64,000 nucleotides of DNA, taken from the NCBI RefSeq assembly GCF_000143415.4, contig NW_003314363.1, forward strand, positions 186,001-250,000, in the 5' to 3' direction. A model generated the notes under the pieces. It searched no databases, was not told the origin of the DNA, and saw only the letters and a program-made list of their open reading frames with translations. Each line of letters opens with the position of its first letter. Position 1 is the stretch's first letter. Made by a program: the position numbers and the translations under genes. Source of the DNA: Selaginella moellendorffii. Taxonomy: Eukaryota; Streptophyta; Lycopodiopsida; Selaginellales; Selaginellaceae. Shown here in pieces: positions 20,851 through 31,484 of the stretch.

Positions 20851-21927
20851 CTATGAGTCGCTTCGTCTCAAGTAACTCAACAGCGAGTTTCGATTGCAAA
20901 CGATGACATGGAACAGCTTGTCCATGTCACGACGCCCTCGATCCAGCCCCTCCTCGGCGCTCTTCAAAACAGCCGCTAGCTTTCGTGCTCCATCAGCAAT
21001 GCCGCTGCAACTCTCGCTTTCCTCCCCAAAATCTGTGACTCCTCCCAACTTGGCCTGGAGCTCTTCCACCACCACCTCCAGAGCAGCAAACTCGACCACC
21101 AGCGGAGAAAAGCGAGTGATCTTGTGCTGCAGCGAGCTCCTCACAAGCTCAAGGAGAGCACGCAACGTCGGCGACCACGCAAAGCTGTCGGGAATCTCCC
21201 ACTCTGCGATCCCAAGTGTTGCATTGCTTCCGCTAAACAGCGCCACGACCGCCCCCAGGACGCAAACCGCGACCACCTTTGCCGCATAGAGTGCGCTCAA
21301 GAAACTCCGCCTCGCCTTGTGTGGAAGATCCTTCTCAAATCCCGGACGCTGCTTCAGCATCTCTCGCAAAACGCCGCAGCACGACTTCACTGCGATCCAA
21401 GTGGTGCTCGAGCCACCGGGGGAAGTAAACTCCGCGAGAGCTTTCCTGGCTTTGGCGTACCTCTCCTGCCTTGTGCCGTGGCCGGACTCCAGCGTAGACA
21501 CCGCGAGATGGAGTAGCAGTAGCCTGTGCTCCAGATCCCCCACAACCTTCCTCAAGGTGTTTAGAACGTCCAAGAGCCGGCAAGTATCCTCCAGGTACTC
21601 CGAGACCCACTGCTCGTCCCCTTCCGGGAGGGGACACTCCAAGCCGGGGATGATAGACTGTGCCTCGGAGATGGTGGTCGTGACGAGTGCCAGCGCTTGG
21701 TCCATCCAAGCCAGGCTAAACCTCTGCTTGGTCGGTGCCAAGGCCAGCTCCAAAGTTGACAGCCGCTCGACCAGCATTACGTCGAACTTCGCCGCTCGAG
21801 GATCGGACTGGATGGCGGCGGCGTTGTGGTGGAGTCCATGCTTGGGGGAGTTGTGGAAGTTTAGAGCTTGGCCGATAGTCGAGAACAACGATGGTCCGTG
21901 GTAGTGATGGTGATTCCTCGTTCTCAT
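20851..21927 (-). CDS. BYPASS1/ROH1-like protein (DUF793-type)
   Basis: A single-exon frame of 358 residues from MRTRNHHHYHGPSLFSTIG. Features typical of the plant BPS1/ROH1 group are a long helical region (VERLSTLELALAPTKQRFSLAWMDQAL), the central SEYLEDTCRLLDVLNTLRKVV motif, a hydrophobic helix in the middle (LYAAKVVAVCVLGAVVALFSG), and a C-terminal helical bundle. Members of this group influence root-derived signalling (BPS1) or bind exocyst EXO70 (ROH1). The frame extends upstream to 22023, but the sequence there reads like a spliced leader: a TTTTCAG acceptor sits 10 nt before this ATG, so a 5' UTR intron is likely. The gene is divergent from the CAD-like gene, with 567 bp between the start codons. 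Confidence 0.75.
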   Translation of the reverse strand: MRTRNHHHYHGPSLFSTIGQALNFHNSPKHGLHHNAAAIQSDPRAAKFDVMLVERLSTLELALAPTKQRFSLAWMDQALALVTTTISEAQSIIPGLECPLPEGDEQWVSEYLEDTCRLLDVLNTLRKVVGDLEHRLLLLHLAVSTLESGHGTRQERYAKARKALAEFTSPGGSSTTWIAVKSCCGVLREMLKQRPGFEKDLPHKARRSFLSALYAAKVVAVCVLGAVVALFSGSNATLGIAEWEIPDSFAWSPTLRALLELVRSSLQHKITRFSPLVVEFAALEVVVEELQAKLGGVTDFGEESESCSGIADGARKLAAVLKSAEEGLDRGRRDMDKLFHVIVCNRNSLLSYLRRSDS

Positions 21928-22386
21928 GATGCAAGACCTGAAAAGAATGCACATAAGTGATCGAAAGTCAAATGAGAGTGGCTCTAGAGTTACACGAAAG
22001 ATCACACCGAGGGATCGTTCCAAGCTCTATGGGTCTATAGAAAAGGCTAAAAGGAAGAGGAATCGCTCCAGACATTCTGCCCAGAGCAACGATCTCAAGC
22101 TCTGGCCACTGAATTCCAGCATCTCGAGCCAGCCCCAATCTTTGAGTGGATCAGTCCTAGCGACTGTAGAAGCCGAGGCGCGAGAATCTAGCTACCTTCT
22201 TACGAACGCAAGGGCGATCCTTCGCTTTAGCTCCTCGCCGAAAATCCTCGCTGAAAGTCCTGATCGAGAGAGTAAAGAGCGACGGCGAGACCTAAGAACC
22301 TTCCAGAGCGCCACGTCAGCGCACTAAAAAGATAAATCCCTGTTGCCGTGTGGCGGCCGGATAAACATGCCACGCGGCGGTTAATA

Positions 22387-22394
22387 CACGTGGC
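22387..22394 (+). promoter_or_regulatory. ACGT-core element in divergent promoter
   Basis: The ABRE/G-box core CACGTGGC lies in the 567-bp region shared by the BPS1/ROH1-like and CAD-like genes, about 100 bp upstream of the CAD-like start codon. A degenerate relative (GCCACGCGGC) precedes it at about 22369. Confidence 0.4.
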
Positions 22395-22494
22395 GTCGCC
22401 TTTTTCCTGCGATCGTGACGGTTGGAATCGAACGCGGGCGGGATATTTTTGAAAATCGGATTTTAGGGATCTTGCCTGTGAGGCGAGCGCGGCG

Positions 22495-23870
22495 ATGTCG
22501 AAGGAGGTGGAATGCGGAGGCTGGGCCGCCAAGGATGCATCTGGTGTCTTGGCGCCGTTCAAATTCCCCAGAAGGTACCGCGCTTTCGTGTTGATTTGCT
22601 GCGAAAATCAATCGGGGTCTTTGTCTTTCCAGGGCGCCGCGTCCTACTGATGTGAAGTTCAAGATCACGCACTGCGGGATCTGCCACACGGATCTCCATT
22701 TGATCCACAACGAGTGGGGATCGTCGAAATACCCCATGGTTCCTGGGTAAGAGAAACAAAATCCTCGGCGAAGGCAGGCACTAAAATCGTGGTGATCGAA
22801 CAGGCACGAAGTTGTGGGATTAGTCACGGAGCTCGGCCCCGGTGCCAAGAAATTCAAGGTCGGCGATCACGTTGGAGTGGGATGCATGGTCTTTTCCTGC
22901 CTGAAATGCGATCACTGCAAGCACGGAGACGAACAGTACTGCGACAAGCTCGTCTGGACGTACAACAGTGAAGAAGACGGCAAAATCACAATGGGAGGCT
23001 ACTCGGGATTCCTGGTGGCCGACGAGAAGTAAATTCCTGTCGACGATGGTCGGAAAGAACAGGTTCTAAGAGTCTGAAGCGAGTGGACTGGTGTGCACAG
23101 ATTCGTCGTTCGGGTTCCAGACAATCTTCCGCTGGATGCCGCAGCGCCGCTGCTATGCGCCGGCATCACGGTCTACAGCCCGATGAAACACTTCGGCATG
23201 ACGCAGGCCGGGAAGAACTTTGGAGTGGTCGGGCTCGGTGGTCTCGGGCATATGGCCGTCAAGTTTGGCAAGGCTTTCGGGATGAAAGTCACGGTGATCA
23301 GCACCTCGCCCAGCAAGGAGAAGGAAGCTCGGGAAGTTTTGGGGGCTCACAACTTCATTGTCAGCAAGGACTCCGCTCAGATGAAGGTAACAAGTACTTT
23401 CTCTTGATTTTTCTCCCGAGAGCTAGAACTTAACTTTGAAGTTTTGGATTCCAGAAAGCTGCGAAGACAATGGACTACATCCTCGACACGGTGTCAGCAC
23501 CGCATCCGCTGGATGCCTTGCTTGAGCTTCTAAAGATCGATGGAAAGCTCGTCATGGTGGGATTGCCGGACAAGCCCCTGGAACTTCCAGCGGGAGTGAT
23601 CATCTTTGGTACGTACAAGAACTTTTCCTTTTTGTTTTCCACCGGAGGTAAGAGAATGTGGATCGACCAGGTCGTCGATCGCTGGCCGGGAGCTTCATCG
23701 GATCCATCAGAGAGACGCAGGACATGCTGGATTTCTGCGGCAAGAACAATGTCACGTCCATGATCGAGCTCGTCCCAATGGACTACGTCAACAAGGCCAT
23801 GGAACGCCTCCGCAAATCGGATGTTAAGTACCGCTTCGTGTTGGACGTGGAAAAGACTTTGAAGCCATAG
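22495..23870 (+). CDS. Cinnamyl alcohol dehydrogenase-family enzyme
   Basis: Six exons (22495-22574, 22633-22746, 22804-23028, 23101-23386, 23455-23608, 23671-23870) encode 352 residues of a zinc-dependent, NADP-linked medium-chain alcohol dehydrogenase. Catalytic zinc ligands lie in CGICHTDLH and GHEVVGLV; the structural zinc site is the four-Cys loop in [20 protein letters not shown]. The Rossmann motif is [11 protein letters not shown], followed by VISTSPSK, whose Ser favours NADP. LVWTYN conserves the substrate-pocket Trp of plant CADs. The family reduces hydroxycinnamaldehydes to monolignols, but related members act on mannitol or aliphatic aldehydes, so lignin function cannot be claimed. 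Exon 6 uses the acceptor GACCAG at 23670; translation of the preceding intron contains frame-breaking sequence. Confidence 0.88.
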
Positions 23871-24264
23871 AAGCGATAATAAAGAGAGATTCCCAAATTA
23901 AGAGACCTTTTCGCGCGAATATGCGTCGCCTAATTTTAGCAAGTTTGAAGGACAGGAAAATCGCGCGGGAACGTTCAAAGATTCCCATCCTAGGGTTCAT
24001 TGACAGATGAAAGAACTTTCCCCGCATAGACATCCTGTCTGGCCCGCGGATTTTGCGCACGGAATCGCCGATTGGCTCCTCGCGCAGCAGATCCAATCGC
24101 CAAATTGCCAATACCAATCCTCCCTGCTCGTCCCCAAAAAGCGTCCCTTCGATCCGGCCAATGAATTGGCGCAGCAGGGGAGCTAGGGATTTTCGCCCCG
24201 TCTCCTCCTCTCTCTCTCTCTCTTCCTCTTGTTTCCCACCACGATCCATCGCCAATCGGATTGA
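23871..24264. other. Intergenic spacer between CAD-like and DREB-like genes
   Basis: About 390 bp containing the 3' end of the CAD-like transcript (AATAAAG at about 23878) and the proximal promoter or leader of the DREB-like gene with a CT-rich run at 24205-24225. No other gene is seen. Confidence 0.5.
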
Positions 24265-25260
24265 ATGCGTCCATCGCTGATCCCCATGGCTCCTGGGAGG
24301 CATTCATATCTAGCTGCGGCCTCATCGTCTCCCCCTCTCCACCAGCAGGATACTTATATCCCTTGTTCTTCGTCGTCGATCGCATCGTCCTCGCCTTGCT
24401 CCTCCTCCTCCTCTTCATCCTCCTCCTCTCCTCCGCCTCGGCTCATCGCCGCTAGCAGCAGCAGCAGCGCCGCCGCCATGGTCAAGCCGCAATCGTCCTC
24501 AAGCGCGTCCTCCGCGATCGCAGGCCCCCAGCTCTCCGCGATCTTGCGGCCCCAGCTCAAGCGATCACGTAAAGGTTGCATGAAAGGTAAAGGCGGCCCT
24601 GAGAACGCAGCGTGCCAGTACCGTGGAGTCCGCCAGCGGGTATGGGGGAAGTGGGTCGCCGAGATCCGGGAGCCCAACTGTGGAGCTCGCATCTGGCTGG
24701 GGACGTTTGACACCGCCGTGGAGGCTGCCAGGGCTTACGATCAAGCCGCCTTGAAGTACTTCGGCGAGAACGCGCGTCTCAATCTCCCTGATTCGCTTCC
24801 TCCATGGCCGGCTCTTGTTCCTCCTCCCACCGCCACCACGTCTCCAGCACCAGTCTCCAAGAGGGCGATCAAGCGAGGACCGGTCGATCGCAAGCTCCTC
24901 CCCCCGCCTCGCGCCGCGGGGAGCAGCTCTGGTTCCTCGATCGTCGGGAGGCCTTTGGTTTCTTCCGTGCCGCCCGCCATCGCCGACCTCGGGGAGCCGA
25001 TCATGCCGATGGTGCCGATCGCGTTCAACGTTTTTGGGATCTCCTCGGCCTCCGCGGACGAGGCGCTCCTCAATCTGGCAGCGCCCACCGCCTCCTCGGC
25101 CTCGTCTATCCCCAACACCGAGCACAGCGGCAGCGACAATTCCACGCTCGCATCGCTCAACGCGTATTCCTCCACCGAAGACGACATGGAAGAGGTATGG
25201 AAGGAGCTATCCAACGATCAGATCGATGGATTCTCCCTATCTTCCTATAGATTCAATTGA
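24265..25260 (+). CDS. DREB2-like AP2/ERF transcription factor
   Basis: An intronless frame of 331 residues. A single AP2 domain occupies about residues 119-175: [50 protein letters not shown]. It carries the Val and Glu (WVAEIRE) of DREB proteins and is preceded by [15 protein letters not shown], the signature of the DREB2 (A-2) subgroup that binds dehydration-responsive elements. The long Ser-rich N-terminus is unusual. The ATG at 24478 (MVKPQSSSS) sits in a perfect GCCGCCATGG context and may be the true start, giving a 260-residue protein of more typical length; the upstream ATGs at 24265 and 24286 are then leader. The C-terminal half is Pro/Ser-rich with an acidic end ([11 protein letters not shown]). 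Confidence 0.88.
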   Translation: MRPSLIPMAPGRHSYLAAASSSPPLHQQDTYIPCSSSSIASSSPCSSSSSSSSSSPPPRLIAASSSSSAAAMVKPQSSSSASSAIAGPQLSAILRPQLKRSRKGCMKGKGGPENAACQYRGVRQRVWGKWVAEIREPNCGARIWLGTFDTAVEAARAYDQAALKYFGENARLNLPDSLPPWPALVPPPTATTSPAPVSKRAIKRGPVDRKLLPPPRAAGSSSGSSIVGRPLVSSVPPAIADLGEPIMPMVPIAFNVFGISSASADEALLNLAAPTASSASSIPNTEHSGSDNSTLASLNAYSSTEDDMEEVWKELSNDQIDGFSLSSYRFN

Positions 25261-25377
25261 TTCTTTGCTAGATTTGTCTGCAAGCACTACAAGAAGTCTG
25301 CCTGCCTACATGTACATATATATATATACGAACGATTGCTTGTTTTTAACTCGTTATGATAACCTCTCTTTCTTTGA

Positions 25378-27655
25378 TCATCGCGTTAGATCGCGCGTCG
25401 CGGTCGCCACCATCTCCAAAATCTCGCAAAAGTCCGGCCTGTCCAGGGGATTGCTCGCCCAGCACTGGTGGATCAGGTACTTGAGCAGCGGGAAGCAATC
25501 CAGCGGCACAACCGGTGCTGGCATCGATCGCGTTGTTCTGGATCTAAGCGGCGTCTCCTTTTCCTTGCCGATCTTTTGATCGCTCGTTGTGTGGCACGAG
25601 ACGAGCTCGCAAAGGAGCGTCCCAAAGCTGTAAACGTCCGCCTTGGGAGTAATCGCGGATTTCTCCAAATCAACCTGAATCCCACCAAACATTTTCGTCC
25701 GCATCAGTCGCGTAAAAAGCTCTGGAATATATATAATTTTTTTTTTCGCTCCACGCTAACCAGATTCAACGGCGTCAATCAATCAATGAACGCTCACTGA
25801 CTGACCTCGGGTGGCACTGGCCATGAAGTCTTGTCCTCCTCCTCGCCATCCTTAAAGCTCCTCTCGTCCTTGGTAGGCGATTTGATCGCCCTCGCGATTC
25901 TCAGGCCACCAATCACCGCGCAGCCATTGTCGTCCAGGAGAATGTTGGAGAGCTTCAAGTTGCTGCCAAGCACCAGAAGAAAAAACAAACAGAGAGAGAG
26001 AGAGAGAGAGCGTCAGGACTGAGGCCAACTTGACCAGATCTTTGCAGAAAGGCAAGAAAACAAAGAGCGAATCCATCCCACGCCAAGCACACACAAAAAA
26101 CACACTTGCCTGTGGACGATCCCGCATTCGTGCAAGAACTGCATCCCCTCGGCGATGTCGCAGGCCATGCGCAGCACGGATCGCAGCTCGATCTTCTCGC
26201 GCCTGTCCACCAGATCGCGCAGCGACCCCCCGGAGACGAGCTTGGACACCGCCCATAAGTTCCTCCCATCGATCCAGATGCCGCGAATGGGCAAAACATT
26301 GGCGTGCGCAAACCCCGACCGCGTGCACAGCCACAGCACCTCCTCCTGGAGCTCGCGATCGCCATCCCCTGGCGGGTTGATCAGCTCCAGCGCCACAGCC
26401 TCGCCGCCAAATCTCGCGCGCGCAGTGGGCATCGCCTCCTCCTCCTCCTCCTCCAAGCCGCTCATCTTGGATGGATCCAGCGCCCACTGCGAGAGCTCCT
26501 CCTTGCCGCTGGCGACGTCTCCCGATGCATCGATCCGGATCCTCGCGCCCGCCACCGCGTCGATGCTCAGTCGGTGTGAGACGAAAGAGATCCGGCTCTC
26601 GAGATCCATGTCCGCCGCCACCGCCGCCGCGGCGCTGGGAATCGATTTGCTTGGGTTGTGGACGAGGATCTGCTGGGATGCCGATGAAGAGGAGGATGAT
26701 CCATAGAGGCCGAGCGCCAACCTTCTTAGCCGGGATTTCTTGGCCGCCGCCTTGAAGATCTCTTGCATTCGGTCCAGGCGCATGTATTCACTGGCGCAGT
26801 GGACCGATGCCATCCCCAGGAAGAGCGCCTTGCGGCAGTAGACGCTGGTGTGCGTCACGGGGATCGCCGCGCGCTTGAAAGCCCACGCGATCGAATGCTT
26901 GGTGATGGGGACGCCCATCGTCGCGAATGTGACCGTGAAATCGCTCTCTTGATCCTCCTCCCACGGCGCCGGGGACGCGATCGATGGCGGCGAGCTGGCC
27001 ATGAAGAGGGATTCGTCGCTGGCGTTGCTGGATCGAGCGGCGGCATTGGCGGCTGTGGCGGATCTTCTTTCTTGGATGATGGCGATGGCGATGGAGCCGC
27101 TGTGAGGGCTCATGCGCGCTTGCTCCACCAGGCGGATGTGCAAGAAGACCTGATCGCTGCCCAGGCCGGCCTGCGCATAGCTGCAAAGAAACAAGGAAAG
27201 ATCTCCGCTCAACATTCTAGATCGATCAAGCAAGAACGAGGAAGAAATATTTCGAGAGGGATCTTGCGATACCTGAGTGGCAGCGATTCGAAGTGCCGCC
27301 GGATCATCGAGATGAGCCTCTCCGGCAGCTGGCTCCCCGGATGCCGCTGCATCAAGCTCTCCACGATCGCATTCCAAGCGGCCTTCTTCTCTTCGCGGCG
27401 GATCTTGATGGCGCCGCCGACGCTGCCGCCGCCGCTGTGGAGATAGGAGCACACAGATCTTTGGAGGCGCTTCCATCTGCCGCCGCCATCGCCGCTTCCG
27501 CGATTCTTGCCGCCGAGATTCGAGGCGGCGGCCGGTGACAGTAGCGGGCAATCGTCGACCGCGAAGAGCATGCGATGATCCAGCATTCCGGAATCATCCC
27601 CCCAGCTGATCTTGGCGCTGTGGCTGTGGCAGCTCCAGCAATCGACCGTGGCCAT
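25378..27655 (-). CDS. Kinase-fold protein, predicted pseudokinase
   Basis: Four exons (27273-27655, 26110-27180, 25806-25962, 25378-25719) give 650 residues. N-terminal part: AAWNAIVESLMQRHPGSQLPERL and LPLSYAQAGLGSDQVFLHIRLVEQA, followed by a segment (FTVTFATMGVPITKHSIAWAF) that could be a degenerate ACT-like fold. The C-terminal kinase domain starts near residue 405. The beta-3 Lys is replaced (VALELI instead of VAxK), HRD is HSN (GIVHSNLKLSNILLDD) and DFG is GGL, so phosphotransfer is unlikely. Structural parts such as KADVYSFGTLLCELVS and DRPDFCEILEMV are intact. The exon 2/3 border needs a GC donor. A TATA box lies at about 27737-27744. The exact family is not recognised; it is plant-specific in style. 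Confidence 0.8.
25963..26109 (-). other. GC-AG intron with (GA)n tract in pseudokinase gene
   Basis: Reading on the minus strand, the exon ends CCACAG and the intron starts GCAAGT, which is the extended consensus of GC-AG introns. The GTGT further on would put the kinase catalytic loop out of frame, while GC-AG splicing restores HSNLKLSNILLDD. The intron ends in TTGGCAG and contains a 20-bp GA repeat at 25991-26010. Confidence 0.7.
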
Positions 27656-29448
27656 GCCGCCTCCAAATATCGCGATTCCTGGCCACCGCTGCCCGGAATT
27701 CGCCGCTATCGGAGGGCTATCGGATGGATCTGGAATGCTTTATAATCCACGCAAGAACACAAGGAAACGATGCATTCTCGCTTTTAAAATGGCGCTCTCA
27801 TGTGGAGCACTCGATCGAGCGAGAAAAAAAAGGGAGAGAACAAGGGCAATGCAATCAACGCGGTGGCATGTAACTCTCCTCGTCCGCCATGGATGGATCG
27901 ATCTCGAGCGAGCAAGGCGCCAAAAAAACACCGAGGCACTCACGAACGAGGAGAGAAAGAATCCGTTAAGCGAGAAAGGGAAGCCAAAAAAAATGGATTC
28001 ACTGGGATTGTCAACTTCAATCCTTGCTGCCCCGCTCAGATCGCTCGCGCGCTCGCTCGCTCGTAGCGCACTGATGGTCCATTCCTCGCACACTCGGATC
28101 AGATCACGGAGAAGGGGAAGGAATCGAAGAGAATCGCGCCAGGAATTTTAGGGTTTATCCGCGCCATACGTGGCACTTGCATACGTGGCACGCTTTGCTT
28201 CCCCGAGGGAAAGAAATCCCCTGTCTCCCACACACTTGGAGGAAGATTTTTTGGCGATTGCCTCTCTCGATCGAAAGCCATTGCCCGCTCGCTCGAATGG
28301 CAACCACACAAGTTACTCACAAGGATCCGAGCTCTCAGCTCTCTCGATCGAGCAGCGAGCGACTATGCTATATCGATTTAATCGTCTTTTGGTTATCTTC
28401 CATGATCGAGATCTCTCTCGCGCGCTCTTTCTGGCCCCTTTCGCTGCTCTTGGTTCTCGAATCGGGCCTGCGCTTCATTGATGAATGGCGTGGGAGTCCG
28501 AGCCACTGGCGTTATCGAGTCGTCACAGTTTCGCGCTGGCACACCAGGCCCGCGCAGGCCTCTGCCGCTCCCAAAATGTGTGTGGCTTTGTGTGGAGCTG
28601 TGATGTGGAGCGTGAGAGTAGTGTGTGTGTCTCCTTTAGCTTCAGTCCTGTCCTCGCTGCCCGGGAGAGATTGAGGCCTTTCTTTCCAGAAGTGTGCTAA
28701 GTAGAGTTTCTTCACTGCAATTCTTTCTGGTAGCAAATCCATCTCTATCGAATGCAAGTGCTCGCTTCCTTTCAGGAAAAAACGAAAAAAAAAATCGATT
28801 TTGTTGCGAAGTACCATTGGCCACTGTGCAAAACGCGCCAAACCAAACTAGTGCTGCTGCTAGCGGAGCGAGCGAAGCCTTTTCATCGTCCTTTTCCTCA
28901 GTCTCTAAAACTAGAGCTTGAATCAATGCTGCTGGACAATGCAAGACTTCCCACCCCTCGTACGCTATCAGTAGATTTCCGTGCCTAGATTTGCCACTGC
29001 CGGTGCTGCTGCTTTCCGCTACGCAAGTATCTCCCGGGGCTCTTCCTCTCCAGGAAGTTTGGCTTCACGATCGAGCATGAAACTCATGTCACGATTGCTC
29101 ACCGCTTTCTTCAGATCACAAATCCTGCGTAAACATCATATCTCTCGAGAGTAAGAGTTACTAAGGAGTCACAAACCTGAAGAGTATATGGACGTCTACC
29201 ATGAATAGAATCCTCCTCTGCAATACTTCCCAAGAGCTCAAGTCAGAAAAGGATATCAAACCATTTACTGTGACAAAGTCGAGCTTCCTTCAGCTCTTGG
29301 ACGAGATGTTAACTCTGCCTAGATGGACAACTAAGTGTAAGCTGGAAATGTTTTTCAAAGAGCTTTTAAGTTGTTTGTGCGTATAAACATTGTAGGATTA
29401 CCTTGGAGAACTTATTGAGCCGGAAGTTTTATTGGATGCTTTCGCAAG
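27656..29448. other. Intergenic region with pseudokinase promoter
   Basis: About 1.8 kb without a gene I can support. It contains a minus-strand TATA box at about 27737-27744 for the pseudokinase, a tandem pair of CATACGTGGCAC at 28165-28176 and 28180-28191, and many GAGCGAGC/CGATCG-type short repeats. The ORFs here are short, overlap on both strands and have no domain signal. Confidence 0.45.
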
Positions 29449-30549
29449 CTATTCCGTCGGAAAATCCGGCTGGAGTCGTGGAACCGACTGCCGCACTTCT
29501 TCCAGCTTGTGAAGCTCCTCCTTGAGCCTCCGGAGTGTTGGATATGGCGTCTGTGTGCAAAACATATAAGATTTTTTTTGCCTCTTGATGAGATGGACGA
29601 GAAGCTTACCATATCGACCTTGTAACGCTCCGCGTTGCCGATCTGTGGGATGACAAACACATCAGCCTGGAGTGACAAGAACCAAACGAAGATCCCGTCA
29701 GTTACGAAGGACAAGTGCAAAGATTTTCTAGAATGAAAGAACATACGAGGGTGAGTGTGTCTCCAAAGCAGTATTTTCCCGATGTCTTCTTCACGATCTC
29801 CTCGAGAGCTACATGAAAGTCCAAGACACTTGTGAGTTGCGGGGTGTGAAAGCAGAAAGCTCACCGTTGAAACCAATGACAATCCAGTGTTGCGCCCACT
29901 TGAGTCTCTCCTCGTCGCCAAGTTTCTCCTTGATCATATTCTGCCAAAGAGCAAGGAAGGATTCAGCCTTGCTGTGAAAAGCAGGCAAAACTTACCATAA
30001 CGCGGCCTCCATTCTGCAGAGGCTGAATATTTGACGCGATGAGATTGACAATCTTGCAAATGTAACAATCGAAACATGAGAAACAAATCGAGCTAAAACC
30101 GATAATACTTTTTACCTGGCGAATTGTCGCTCGCTGCTTCAAGTTTTTAGGCAGGAGTGGCTTCTCTGGGTATTTTTCTTCCAAATACTAGCAATTCCAC
30201 AAGAGATCACTTCCAAGAGAAGAAAAAACAATAGCAAACCTCCACAATTGCTACAGAGTCGATCAAAAGTCCATCTTCTTCGGTTTCTAGAGCAGGCACC
30301 ATACCCAAGGGATTGATCTTCGAAAACTCTGAGAATCACAAAGAATTTAACCCCGAATGCCACACAAAACAAACTCTACCATCGTCGAGCAGGCCATTTG
30401 CGAAACCCACAGCCTGGTACTCGTATGGAATCCCTGATCAAGTAGAAAATTGCGATCACATCCAGATGGAGAAAGAGAAAACCTTTCAATGCAAGGGCCA
30501 GCCTCACTCGCCAAGCACAAGAGCTCCCCCAAAACGTGTAGAGCCTCAT
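29449..30549 (-). CDS. GSTZ: Zeta-class glutathione transferase / maleylacetoacetate isomerase
   Basis: Nine short exons on the minus strand, beginning MRLYTFWGSSCAWRVRLALALKG and continuing IPYEYQAVGFANGLLDDG, EFSKINPLGMVPALE, YLEEKYPEKPLLPKNLKQRA, IVNLIASNIQPLQNG, KWAQHWIVIGFN, SGKYCFGDTLT, LQADVFVIPQIGNAERY and TPYPTLRRL. The SSCxxRVR catalytic motif and the NPLGMVPAL and SIQPLQN-type motifs identify the zeta class. The enzyme isomerises maleylacetoacetate to fumarylacetoacetate in tyrosine catabolism using glutathione, normally in the cytosol. The first ATG of the frame is 30549. The start codon is only 71 bp from that of the plastid uS9 gene on the other strand, so the two share a promoter. 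Confidence 0.9.
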
Positions 30550-30620
30550 CTCCCTCCACAAAACCCTAGATTTTAGAACCAATTTAGCTATATCTCCGCC
30601 ACATCACTCTCTAAGCTCCA
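30550..30620. promoter_or_regulatory. 71-bp bidirectional promoter/leader region
   Basis: This is all the DNA between the start codons of GSTZ (minus) and plastid uS9 (plus). It contains the telo-box-like AAACCCTAGA at 30561-30570, common in promoters of translation genes, and no TATA box in either direction. Transcription of at least one gene probably begins inside the 5' region of the other. Confidence 0.6.
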
Positions 30621-31367
30621 ATGGTTGTGGCGATGGCGCTCCAGGCATCGCCGGCGCAGGCCTCGAGCGTGAATGCGGTGCGCCTGGGATTCGTGGCAGG
30701 ATCGTCGCCTCCCGGGAAATGTAGATTAGGGTTCGCGAGGAATTCGCAGCAGCAGCAACGAGGAGCTGGGTCTCTGGTGGTGAGGGCGGCGATCTTGGAA
30801 GCCCCCGGCGTGGGCGTGGAGCGCGTCGACATGAGCGATTTCGTGAAGAAGGCCATGCCCGGAGGGATTGCCGCACAGGACCTCTTGGGCACTGGGCGGA
30901 GGAAGCGCGCGATTGCCAGGGTTTGCCTGGTCGAAGGCACCGGACAGTATGTTATCAACAATAGGACTGCCCAGGTATGAGAATCCTCCTCTTCAGTTTG
31001 CAAGGAGGAGGAGAAGATAGAGATTGTTCTTTAGAAGAAGAAGATAACTGAGCTGACAAGCTTCTCTTTCGATGGCCAGGAGTACTTGCAAGGAAATCCA
31101 TTGTGGCTTTTCCACGTAAAGCTTCCACTCCGGAGCCTCGGCTTCGAAGGAAAGTACGACACCATCGTCAAAGCGCACGGTGGTGGTCTCTCGGGCCAAG
31201 CGCAGGCAATCCGGCTGGGGATCTCGCGATGCCTTCTCAAGATCAACGAGTCCCACCGCCAGCCATTGAGGAAGCTGGGATTCTTGACAAGAGACCCGCG
31301 AAAGGTGGAGAGGAAGAAGGCTGGCAAGCACAAGGCAAGGAAGTCTCCTCAGTACTCCAAGCGTTGA
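30621..31367 (+). CDS. PRPS9: Plastid ribosomal protein uS9c
   Basis: Two exons (30621-30974, 31080-31367) encode about 213 residues. The first 55 residues are Ala/Ser/Arg-rich with no acidic residues ([20 protein letters not shown]), typical of a chloroplast transit peptide, ending near VVRAAIL. The mature part is a bacterial-type S9: [68 protein letters not shown], and the basic C-terminal tail [24 protein letters not shown] that reaches the ribosomal P site. The intron lies immediately after the RTAQ codons with GT-AG borders. It is a nuclear gene for the small subunit of the plastid ribosome. Confidence 0.93.
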
Positions 31368-31484
31368 GACGTAAAAGCAAAAGCATACCTTTCTTGGTCT
31401 CTTCCTCCCTTTGCCATGGATGGATTTGCAGCTCCAGCTTCTTGTGTGGTGCTGCTCAAGAAGAAACGCTGTTCTATAAGTTCC

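Noticed and set aside
28170-28944. Several 70-165-codon ORFs on both strands between the pseudokinase and GSTZ genes
   Set aside because: They overlap in all frames, consist of GAGCGAGC-type low-complexity DNA and have no domain.
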